Source of the DNA: an uncultured Campylobacter sp.
GTDB taxonomy: Bacteria > Campylobacterota > Campylobacteria > Campylobacterales > Campylobacteraceae
Assembly (NCBI RefSeq): GCF_937921625.1
Contig: NZ_CAKZTI010000004.1
Location: 1 to 19,735 of the forward strand
DNA length: 19,735 bases
Reading direction: 5' to 3'
The notes beneath the pieces are model-generated. The model had not been told where the DNA came from and made no database searches. It saw nothing but the letters and a program-made list of their open reading frames with translations. Of this stretch, positions 7,824-14,419 are shown piece after piece (the stretch's first letter is position 1; the number at the start of each line of letters is the position of its first letter). A program made the translations under genes and the position numbers.

Positions 7824-8321
7824 ATGGACTTTTTATTAGGTCTCATTATTGCGGTAGCTACTTCACTTGAAGGGCTTGCGGTAGCGATTTTAATCGCTGC
7901 CGCTATGGTTATTTTCAGCGCTTTTAGTGCCACTATTGCTTTTGCCGCAGGATATATAGTATTTTGTATCGCGACCTGGTTATTATATGTAATTATTATA
8001 TGCAATACGAATAATAGATTTATGATAATTGCGTCTCTTGCGGTAAGTTTGACTATGGGGTATTTAGCGGCTGATGCCGTTTATGAGAGAGAGCAGGCAA
8101 AGGATGCTGAGCGCAAAGTGCAGAAGCAACAAAATATGACGTAGCAAGATAAAGTCTATTATATCCAACGTAATTTGATGTTTAGCGACTACGGCGTGAC
8201 GATTGACGGTAAATGGGGCAAAAAGACTATGCGAGCGGCGCAGAAATACTCTGGCTCGTCCGCGACCTCGATCGACGAGCTTTATGAGGCGGTCAAGGCT
8301 AAAAAAGAGAGCGAAAGATAA
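7824..8321 (+). pseudogene. Membrane protein with peptidoglycan-binding-like C-terminus, split by in-frame TAG
   Basis: From the ATG at 7824 (AAAGG six bases upstream) a 106-residue hydrophobic protein reads to a TAG at 8142-8144. It contains three or four membrane segments over residues 1-84, then a charged helix (YEREQAKDAERKVQKQQ). The same frame stays open for 58 more codons after the TAG, to a TAA at 8319-8321. The downstream part, from YYIQRNLMFSDYGVTIDGKW to KKTMRAAQKY, has the shape of a PG_binding_1 repeat: a helix with Gln, then a G-x-DGxxGxxT turn, then a helix with AAQ. The simplest reading is a 164-residue gene with a recent nonsense change, for example CAG or AAG to TAG. A truncated membrane protein that is still functional, a sequencing error, or suppression of the TAG are alternatives. 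The substrate and role are unknown. Confidence 0.65.
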
Positions 8322-8649
8322 AATTTAAATAGCAAGCCAAGCCATCCGCACTAAATTCTTAAATTTACTCGCTTTATATGCGTCTTATCGGGCGTGCTTC
8401 AAAACAGATTATGCCGTTTGTAAAATATCTTAAGTCCGCTTGAGGCGTAAATTTTAAAAATGGAGCTTGAGCGTTTTTGAGGTAAGCGGACAAAATAAAC
8501 TTGCTTGTGCGCGGACTATGTTAAATTTAATAAATTTAGCTGCAAGACGCGACGGAATTTACGCTGTTTGCGGCTTGCAAGCGGGATAAATTTAAGGGCG
8601 CGATCTTTATGGGTAAATTTTATGCGCGACCGATTGGGCGCGCGGTTTT
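8322..8649. other. Intergenic region between convergent genes
   Basis: No coding frame is convincing. Visible elements are an 8-bp inverted repeat, GTCCGCTT (8434-8441) with AAGCGGAC (8484-8491), separated by 42 bases, and a strong GC-rich hairpin at 8624-8643. Confidence 0.5.
8624..8643 (-). terminator. GC-rich hairpin at the end of the queA-side operon
   Basis: GCGCGACC (8624-8631) pairs with GGGCGCGC (8636-8643), with one mismatch, around a GATT loop. It lies just beyond the stop codon of the minus-strand gene ending at 8650. The U-tract is weak, with ATAAAATTT following on the minus strand and GGTTTT on the plus. It could act in both directions. Confidence 0.4.
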
Positions 8650-9102
8650 CTATGAAAGTTTAAATTTCTTATGCTCAAAGTGGTATTTTTTCTGCGAAAT
8701 CGCGTTAAATTTAAGGCTATCTATACTGGAGAAATTAACGGTGTATTCCTTCAGGCAGGTAAGGATGAAAGAGAAGCGGTAATTGCCATTTTCGTAAAAT
8801 ATCTCGCTCGTTATTATTTCGCCTGCTGCCGCGCCGCATCTTTGATCCGAGCTCATAACGCATTTTAGTTCATAATATCCATTTTGCAAATCTCCGATGT
8901 AAAATTTCAAATGCAACTTTTCATTAATTTGCTTTTTGGGTAGCAATAGCGCATCGTTGAAGCTTATGCCCGCAAAAATTCTTTCTAGCGTATGCATATT
9001 TTTATGCAGCCCTGCTAAATACGCCTCGTATCGCTGCTGCCTTAAGGCATATTCGCTATCTTTTATATTGCCCTTGATCCAATCTAAGTCAAAATATAGC
9101 AC
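8650..9102 (-). CDS. Small protein of unknown function (possibly DUF4085-like)
   Basis: The 150-residue frame starts at a GTG (MLYFDLDWIKGNIKDSEYAL) and ends in a basic tail. It is soluble, with no signal peptide, membrane segment or catalytic motif. The N-terminus (LYFDLDW), the central ISFNDALLL and the later EIFYENGNYRFSFIL vaguely recall the uncharacterised DUF4085 family, but that is memory of a pattern, not a match I can test. The frame stays open upstream for 13 more codons to the TAG that ends the preceding gene, so the start is uncertain. The GTG fits because the family-like N-terminus begins there, although only a weak AAGAG-type ribosome binding site precedes it. It is the last gene of the tatB-tatC-queA transcription unit and is followed by a hairpin. 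Confidence 0.6.
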   Translation of the reverse strand: MLYFDLDWIKGNIKDSEYALRQQRYEAYLAGLHKNMHTLERIFAGISFNDALLLPKKQINEKLHLKFYIGDLQNGYYELKCVMSSDQRCGAAAGEIITSEIFYENGNYRFSFILTCLKEYTVNFSSIDSLKFNAISQKKYHFEHKKFKLS

Positions 9103-9141
9103 TTCAATCTCTTCGGTTTTAAATTTATCGCTGCCTGTTCG

Positions 9142-10182
9142 CTACAGCCCCAAGAAATTCTCATCGTTTTTGATCTTTTCGATGATGTCGAGCGTGGCGT
9201 AAAACTCGTCGTAGAAGTATGGCATCTCGAGCTTGAAAAATTTAAAGCTTAGCCCCTCCAGAACCTTGAGCGAGTGTTTGTTTTTAAGTAAAAATATGAA
9301 AAACACCCCGTCTTTTTCCAGCGCGTTGAGGTAGTTTATTTCGCTTATATTGGCGCGCAGGATCTCGGCGTCAAGGATGACGACGTCGGCTACGTAGATG
9401 AAGTCGTTTAGATGTCTCTTCGCGCTCTCCCAGTTGGAGTTTGGCATCACGTCGCAACCGAGCCCGTTCAAAAAATCTCGCAGCTCCTCGAAGATCGCGC
9501 GGTTTTTATGCGTGATGATAACGTTGTAGTCGTATTTTTTAGCGCTAAAATCCTGCTTTTGCGCAAAGCAGCTAAGTACCGCATCCATTTTGATAAAGGT
9601 TCCGCGCCCGTCGGCTCCAATACTCGGATGCGAACCGAGTGTACGCAAATGTGTCTGCGCCGAAGTAAGATACTCATCATCCGTGCTAGCGGCGCTTTCC
9701 AGTGCACTTTTAAGCGCATAGGTGCGCGGATCCTTTAGCTCGCGATCGATGCCTACGCGAACATCGAGCTTGACGGAGCTCATATTCGCTCTAAGTTCCT
9801 TACTGCTAAATTCCACGCTTACGCGGATCGGTTCAGCAATATTTTGCAGAAAAAACTCGCACGCGTCAAATACCGCGCTAGTGAGATTTAGCACTTCGCC
9901 GCCGTAAATGCGCGGTAGCTGCGGCGGGAAGCTAAGATAGAGCGTGCTATCGTATTTCGTGCACTCCTCAAATAAAATTTCGCTTTGGAATTTTAAAATT
10001 TTTAAAATATCGATCTGCGCGATATCCTCGCGTCTAGGCACGACGGAATCGCTTTCTTTGGCTTTAGGCGCAGCGGAGAAAATTTTGCCGCTTACGGCGG
10101 GCTTTTTAGCAAAAAGTTTTCTTGCCGCAAAGCCTGCCGTCGCAGCCAATATTGCTAGCGCGCCTAAAACCACGGCTTTCAT
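9142..10182 (-). CDS. Membrane-anchored degenerate histidine-kinase/receiver-like protein
   Basis: The 346-residue protein has an N-terminal hydrophobic segment (residues 1-20) that is probably a membrane anchor. The middle part (about 55-205) resembles a decayed histidine-kinase ATPase domain: GGEVLNLTSAVFDACEFFLQ lines up with the N-box helix but lacks the usual Asn, and the end, LRTLGSHPSIGADGRGTFIKM, resembles the final GG...S..G.GT.F strand region. I see no phospho-accepting His. The last 120 residues look like a receiver fold, with VVILDAEI placing Asp271 where the phospho-acceptor would be. The acidic pair at the first strand and the Lys-Pro near the end are missing. I infer a signalling or scaffold protein without normal kinase activity. 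It overlaps queA by four bases (ATGA), so it is co-transcribed with tatB-tatC-queA. The function is unknown. Confidence 0.75.
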   Translation of the reverse strand: MKAVVLGALAILAATAGFAARKLFAKKPAVSGKIFSAAPKAKESDSVVPRREDIAQIDILKILKFQSEILFEECTKYDSTLYLSFPPQLPRIYGGEVLNLTSAVFDACEFFLQNIAEPIRVSVEFSSKELRANMSSVKLDVRVGIDRELKDPRTYALKSALESAASTDDEYLTSAQTHLRTLGSHPSIGADGRGTFIKMDAVLSCFAQKQDFSAKKYDYNVIITHKNRAIFEELRDFLNGLGCDVMPNSNWESAKRHLNDFIYVADVVILDAEILRANISEINYLNALEKDGVFFIFLLKNKHSLKVLEGLSFKFFKLEMPYFYDEFYATLDIIEKIKNDENFLGL

Positions 10183-11198
10183 AGCACAAGCATCCCATCG
10201 CCATAGGAGTAGAAGCGGTATCTTTGCTCCACTGCGATGCGGTAGAGCTCAAGCGTGCGCTCAAGGCCGATGAAGCTCGCCACGAGCATTATCAGCGTGG
10301 ATTTGGGTAGGTGAAAGTTCGTAAGCAAAAAATTCTGTCTTATCGGCGGATTGCCCGGGTGTAAAAACAGCTCGCAGATCCCGCTGCTTTGCCCGTTGCG
10401 CGCAAAATTTTCGATCGTTCGCGTAACGGTCGTGCCCACGCCTAAAATTTTTCGCTCGCTTTTTAAAATTTGCGCGGTCTGCGGCGGGATAGAGTAGAGC
10501 TCACCGTGCATCTTATGATCGCGCAGATCCGCTACTTCCACGGGCTTGAAGGTGCCTGCGCCCACGTGCAGCGTGATGAAGTGAATCTCGTGATTTCGGC
10601 GCAAATCCGCAATCATCTCGCTATCAAAATGCAAGCTCGCGGTGGGTGCGGCGACGGCGCCTTGCTCGCGCGCGAAGATGCTTTGATACCAGCTCTCGTC
10701 CTGCTTGGTATCGGCGCGCTTGATATACGGCGGCAGTGGCACATGGCCGATACGTTCGCAAATTTCAAAAATATCGTGGGTGTTTAAAGCCTTACCGCCG
10801 CGCTCAAACTGCACGATGCGAAGCCCGCCCTCCATCAGCTCGCAAACGCGCGCTTCAAGACCGCTTTGAAATTTTAATTCGCTGCCAGCTTTGACGCTGC
10901 CGCGAATATAGGCGCTAAATTTATTGCCCTCAAGTGGTGAGTTTAGCAGAAGCTCGATCTTGCCGCCGCTGTTTTTGTGACCGAATAGGCGCGCCTTAAT
11001 CACCCGCGTGTCGTTGAAAATAATATCGCAGGGCGGCAGGGCATCCGCCAAATCGCCGAAGTGCGCGTGAGTGATCTGCTGCTTGGCGCGGTCGTAGATT
11101 AGCAGGCGCGCGCTTTGTTTGGGCATCACGGGCGCGCTTGCGATGAGCTCGCTAGGAAGCTCGTAATCGTAGCTGCCAACTAAATTTAGATCCGCCAT
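10179..11198 (-). CDS. queA: S-adenosylmethionine:tRNA ribosyltransferase-isomerase
   Basis: QueA transfers and rearranges the ribosyl group of S-adenosylmethionine onto preQ1 in tRNA, forming epoxyqueuosine on the way to queuosine at wobble position 34. The 339-residue length is normal. Typical blocks are visible: the start LVGSYDYELPSELIASAP, IIFNDTRVIKARLFG, the run GHVPLPPYIKR, the block GAVAAPTASLHF, ITLHVGAGTFKPV and the C-terminal YRFYSYGDGMLVL. It begins one base after the tatC stop and overlaps the next gene by four bases, so it is part of a tightly coupled operon. A tatC-queA pairing is also known in Campylobacter. Nothing is missing. Confidence 0.96.
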   Translation of the reverse strand: MADLNLVGSYDYELPSELIASAPVMPKQSARLLIYDRAKQQITHAHFGDLADALPPCDIIFNDTRVIKARLFGHKNSGGKIELLLNSPLEGNKFSAYIRGSVKAGSELKFQSGLEARVCELMEGGLRIVQFERGGKALNTHDIFEICERIGHVPLPPYIKRADTKQDESWYQSIFAREQGAVAAPTASLHFDSEMIADLRRNHEIHFITLHVGAGTFKPVEVADLRDHKMHGELYSIPPQTAQILKSERKILGVGTTVTRTIENFARNGQSSGICELFLHPGNPPIRQNFLLTNFHLPKSTLIMLVASFIGLERTLELYRIAVEQRYRFYSYGDGMLVL

Positions 11199-11199
11199 C

Positions 11200-11955
11200 T
11201 CACGCCTGCGCTACGTCCGTGGAATTTTCGCTTTCGTCATCCTCAGGCTTATACGGATTTATCATTTTGGCGATGAAGATCGAAAGCAGATAAAGCGCAA
11301 TTAGCGGAGTTGCGAGCATAAACTGACTAAGCACGTCCGGCGGCGTCATCACCGCTGCAAAGATGAAAATAATGACGATTGCGTAGCGGAAAAAATCGCT
11401 TAAGCTTTTGTTCGTCACAAGCCCGATCTTGGCGAGAAAAAAGGTCATCACCGGAAGCTCGAAGCTGATGCCGAATGCGACGACGAGCTTAGCGAAAAAG
11501 CCTACATATTCGCCGATTGTAGGCATCGCAGTAAATTGCTTGGCGCCAAAATTTACCAAGAAATTAAACGCGACGGGGATTACGAAAAAATAGCAAAACG
11601 CCGCGCCTAAAAAGAACATAATGCTCGCGCCGCTAACGAAGGGGATGACGTATTTTTTCTCGTTGTCGTAAAGCCCGGGCGCTATGAAAAGCCACGCCTG
11701 CCAGAAAATTATCGGCATCGCTAGAAGTAACGAGGTGAAAAACGATACCTTCATCGCGGTAAAAAACGTTTCGCCAAGCTGGGTAAAGATGATCTCACTG
11801 CCCTTAGGAAGCACGCGCACTAGCGGGCGGGTCATAAAGCCTAAAATATCTTCCCAAAAGCCGAAGCACGCGATAAAAAGGACGATGACGGACAGCACGC
11901 AGATCACTAGGCGCTTGCGAAGCTCGGCTAGATGGGGTTTTAGCTCTTCAAACAT
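11200..11955 (-). CDS. tatC: Twin-arginine translocase subunit TatC
   Basis: TatC is the core receptor of the Tat pathway. It binds twin-arginine signal peptides in the inner membrane and exports folded proteins. The N-terminus, MFEELKPHLAELRKRLVICV, contains the conserved HLxELRxRL motif. Six hydrophobic segments follow over about residues 17-235, as expected for the family at about 250 residues. The cytoplasmic C-terminal tail is short, acidic and Ser-rich (PEDDESENSTDVAQA) and shares the peptide ESENS, and a 17-base DNA word, with the TatB tail. The gene lies 15 bases after tatB, with a GAGAGAGAA ribosome binding site. Confidence 0.96.
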   Translation of the reverse strand: MFEELKPHLAELRKRLVICVLSVIVLFIACFGFWEDILGFMTRPLVRVLPKGSEIIFTQLGETFFTAMKVSFFTSLLLAMPIIFWQAWLFIAPGLYDNEKKYVIPFVSGASIMFFLGAAFCYFFVIPVAFNFLVNFGAKQFTAMPTIGEYVGFFAKLVVAFGISFELPVMTFFLAKIGLVTNKSLSDFFRYAIVIIFIFAAVMTPPDVLSQFMLATPLIALYLLSIFIAKMINPYKPEDDESENSTDVAQA

Positions 11956-11970
11956 TAAATTTCTCTCTCA

Positions 11971-12681
11971 TTATGATTTTTGCGTATCGTTATTTTGCGC
12001 GGAATTTTGCATAGAATTTTGCGCATCGCCGTTTAAATTTGCATTTTGCGCGCCGTTTTTCGCTTCACCGCTTGCATTCGTATTTTGCGCGGAATTTTCT
12101 GCGCTGCCCGCGCTCGGCATGGAATTTTCGCTTTCGTTTTCGACGCTAGAATTTTTGTCTTTGCCTCCGGTGCTAGAATTTGTTGCGTCGCCGGCGGAGC
12201 CTTGCGCAGAGTTCGCGGCGCCCGAGCTTTGCGCGGAATTTTCGCCGCTCGAATTTGACTTTAAATTTGCCGTCCCATTTTGTTTTTGTGCCGAGACTTT
12301 CGCGGAGTTTAGCACGTCTTTGGCGGCGTCCGAGCTAAGCGTTTCTTTAAGCGAGCTTTCCGCGTCTTTTAGCCCCGCATTTAGCGTCTCTTTGACTGAG
12401 TCGATACCGCCTTTGATCTCGTCGAGCTCCTCAAACGTGAGCTTTTTGCGCACACCCTCGCTTGCTTGCGTGATGCTCTCTTTATATTTTTTGGCGTCCT
12501 CTTTGAGCTCGGCGATGCGAAGCTCCTGATCGAAGCTCGATTTTGCGTCGTTGATGGTTTTTTTGATGACTTTGAAGTATTTCGCGAGCTCGACCAGCAC
12601 TTTTGGGAGTTTTTCGGGCCCCAGCACGATTATCGCGATGATTAAAATGACCGTAATTTCAGGCATACTGATACCAAACAT
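11971..12681 (-). CDS. tatB: Sec-independent translocase TatB with long low-complexity tail
   Basis: TatB forms the substrate-receptor complex with TatC. The N-terminus (MFGISMPEITVILIIAIIVL) is the single membrane helix, followed by GPEKLPKVL and an amphipathic helix (LAKYFKVIKKTINDAK), which are family hallmarks. TatB rather than TatA is favoured by the Glu at position 8, the long helical cytoplasmic domain and the adjacent tatC. At 236 residues it is longer than I recall for Campylobacter TatB. The extra length is an Asn/Ser/Ala/Gln/Glu-rich C-terminal tail of about 110 residues with recurring ENSAQ-like units, which is probably disordered. AGGAAA lies just upstream of the ATG, and a TACAAT -10 box lies at 12714-12709. 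Confidence 0.93.
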   Translation of the reverse strand: MFGISMPEITVILIIAIIVLGPEKLPKVLVELAKYFKVIKKTINDAKSSFDQELRIAELKEDAKKYKESITQASEGVRKKLTFEELDEIKGGIDSVKETLNAGLKDAESSLKETLSSDAAKDVLNSAKVSAQKQNGTANLKSNSSGENSAQSSGAANSAQGSAGDATNSSTGGKDKNSSVENESENSMPSAGSAENSAQNTNASGEAKNGAQNANLNGDAQNSMQNSAQNNDTQKS

Positions 12682-12708
12682 AAAATTTCCTAACGTAAAA
12701 AGTGGCGT

Positions 12709-12714
12709 ATTGTA
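12709..12714 (-). promoter_or_regulatory. Candidate -10 box for tatB-tatC-queA
   Basis: On the minus strand TACAAT (12714-12709) lies 27 bases before the tatB ATG. It falls in the short gap after the hemW stop codon, so the tat operon may be transcribed on its own as well as from hemW. Confidence 0.5.
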
Positions 12715-12738
12715 ACTAAAATTTCATTAATCTTAAAT

Positions 12739-13812
12739 TTAGCGCCAGCTTTGGCTGCTTTGCGTGATAAAAAGCGCAATCTCGTCGGCGAGCAAAAAGT
12801 TAGGATTATAAAATTTACCCTCGCCGAATTTCAGCTTTTTTGCCCGCACGAGCAGCTGCGCGTTACTTAGCTCCGCGGCGTTTAAAATTTGCGCGTCCAC
12901 GCCTAAAATACAGCGCAGCCCAAGAAATATGCGCTCGAGCTTTTTATCCTGCGCGCTTAGGGCTTCGCGCTGTTTTTGCAGCGGATCTGCAATATAACTT
13001 TGTAAATTCGTAGGCGAGCTAAGGCGCACCTGAGCGCTAGTTCCGACCGCAAATGCCCCAAATCCAGCGTAATCCTCGCCGCGCCAGTAGGCGAGATTGT
13101 GCTTACAGCGCAGTCCACGCGCGACAAAATTTGAAATTTCATACTGGCTAAAGCCGCTATTCGCTGCAAGAGCAAAGAGAAATTTAGCCAGAGCCGCGCT
13201 TTCCTTTTTAAAGCTTTCGCGCCCGAAAAATGGCGTGTTTTCCTCAAGGCTTAGCGCATAGGCGCTTAGATGCGGCACTTCGCAGCGCACAAACTCGGCC
13301 ATTTCAAATTTTAAATTCCTTTTATCGTCAAATTTGCTCGCATAGATGAGGTCTAAATTTATATTATCAAAGCCCGCCGTTTTGGCATTTTGCACCGCTA
13401 GAAAAATCTGCGCGGCGCTGTGCGCGCGACCGAGGAATTTTAGCTTGGCGTCGTTGAAGCTCTGCGCGCCGAAGCTGATACGGTTTACGCCGAGCTTTCG
13501 CATCGCCCTAAGCCAAGCGGGGCTAGCGGAGTTCGGATTAGCTTCAGAACTGATTTCGGCTTTGGCGGCAAAACGCGGCGCGAGCAGCGCAAAAATTTCG
13601 TCGTAAAGCCCCGCATCCACGGCACTTGGCGTGCCTCCGCCGATAAAAAGCGTCGAAATTTGCGCGTGCGGATTTTTTGCCAAAAAGTCGCGCACTTCAA
13701 GCTCTAGCGCGCGAAAGTAGCTTTTTGCGAGGCTAAACTTATCGCTAAAGGAGCCAAAGGCGCAATACGGGCATTTGGAGGTGCAAAACGGCACGTGGAT
13801 GTAGATGTGCAA
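12739..13812 (-). CDS. hemW: HemW-like radical SAM protein
   Basis: HemW proteins are HemN-related radical SAM enzymes that bind haem and are thought to deliver it to haemoproteins. They have often been annotated as oxygen-independent coproporphyrinogen III oxidase. The iron-sulfur motif is at the very N-terminus: HVPFCTSKCPYC with Cys10, Cys14 and Cys17, the CxxxCxxC spacing. TLFIGGGTPSAVD follows, and the blocks NRISFGAQSFNDAKLKFLGR and NLDLIYA are typical of the family. At 357 residues with almost no N-terminal extension, it fits HemW rather than true HemN, which is longer and has an N-terminal arm. It ends 57 bases before tatB. Divergent rppH starts 136 bases away on the other side. Confidence 0.9.
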   Translation of the reverse strand: MHIYIHVPFCTSKCPYCAFGSFSDKFSLAKSYFRALELEVRDFLAKNPHAQISTLFIGGGTPSAVDAGLYDEIFALLAPRFAAKAEISSEANPNSASPAWLRAMRKLGVNRISFGAQSFNDAKLKFLGRAHSAAQIFLAVQNAKTAGFDNINLDLIYASKFDDKRNLKFEMAEFVRCEVPHLSAYALSLEENTPFFGRESFKKESAALAKFLFALAANSGFSQYEISNFVARGLRCKHNLAYWRGEDYAGFGAFAVGTSAQVRLSSPTNLQSYIADPLQKQREALSAQDKKLERIFLGLRCILGVDAQILNAAELSNAQLLVRAKKLKFGEGKFYNPNFLLADEIALFITQSSQSWR

Positions 13813-13914
13813 GGTCGGTCCTATGGGCTAAATTTATGTCACAAAATTTAGCGAATTAATTTGAAAATTTATATAAATTTTAAGCCTCTTAACGCAAATT
13901 TTAATATTTTTAGG

Positions 13915-13920
13915 TAGAAT
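13915..13920 (+). promoter_or_regulatory. Candidate -10 box for the rppH-lysC-hobA-holB-folP operon
   Basis: TAGAAT at 13915-13920 lies 28 bases before the rppH ATG, in the AT-rich region between the divergent hemW and rppH genes. T-rich runs upstream fit the loose -35 region of Campylobacter promoters. Confidence 0.45.
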
Positions 13921-13948
13921 TTTGAGAAATTTTTTGTGAGAAAACGAG

Positions 13949-14419
13949 ATGGAAAAAGAGAAAAATTACAGACCGAATGTCGCTGCAATCGTACTTTCGC
14001 CCTCGTATCCGTTTAATTGCGAAATTTTAATCGCGCAACGAAGCGACATCAAAGGCGCCTGGCAGTTTCCTCAAGGCGGTATCGATGATGGTGAGACGCC
14101 TAAGATGGCGATCCGCAGAGAGCTAGGTGAGGAGATCGGAACAAGCAAAGTCGATATCATCGCTGAGTGCCCAAAGTGGCTTAGCTACGACTTTCCTGAT
14201 GGGGTAGCCCAAAAGATGCGCCCATACGACGGGCAAATTCAAAGGTATTTTTTGGTGAGATTGCGAAGCTTAGCCGATATAAACATCAATACTAAACTTC
14301 CGGAGTTCGACGCATTTAAATTCGTAGGCGCGAATGAGGTTTTAAGGCACGTAAATCACTTCAAAAAGCCGATTTACGCGACGGTTTTAAAATATTTTAA
14401 GGAGGAGGGTTACATTTAA
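13949..14419 (+). CDS. rppH: RNA pyrophosphohydrolase (Nudix hydrolase)
   Basis: RppH removes pyrophosphate from the 5' triphosphate end of mRNA, which starts 5'-end-dependent decay. The Nudix box is intact at residues 43-65 (GGIDDGETPKMAIRRELGEE), with Glu49, Arg57, Glu58, Glu61 and Glu62 in the GX5EX7REUXEEXG arrangement. The preceding YRPNVAAIVLS and GAWQFPQGG are typical of the RppH/NudH subgroup, as is the 156-residue length. It heads the plus-strand operon. Its stop codon overlaps the lysC start by one base (TAATG). The last codons contain an AAGGAGGAGGG run that serves as the lysC ribosome binding site. Confidence 0.95.
   Translation: MEKEKNYRPNVAAIVLSPSYPFNCEILIAQRSDIKGAWQFPQGGIDDGETPKMAIRRELGEEIGTSKVDIIAECPKWLSYDFPDGVAQKMRPYDGQIQRYFLVRLRSLADININTKLPEFDAFKFVGANEVLRHVNHFKKPIYATVLKYFKEEGYI

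Noticed and set aside
9100..9144. The 346-residue gene and the 150-residue gene are in the same frame, separated only by a TAG, as if one split gene
   Set aside because: Only 13 codons separate the stop from the GTG, so an open frame there is likely by chance. The downstream protein has an N-terminus-like beginning and a different character from the receiver domain.
11684..12529. A 281-residue plus-strand open frame opposite tatB and tatC
   Set aside because: It is the antisense shadow of the low-complexity tatB tail; its repetitive Phe/Glu/Ser-rich protein mirrors the repeated GGAATTTT words.
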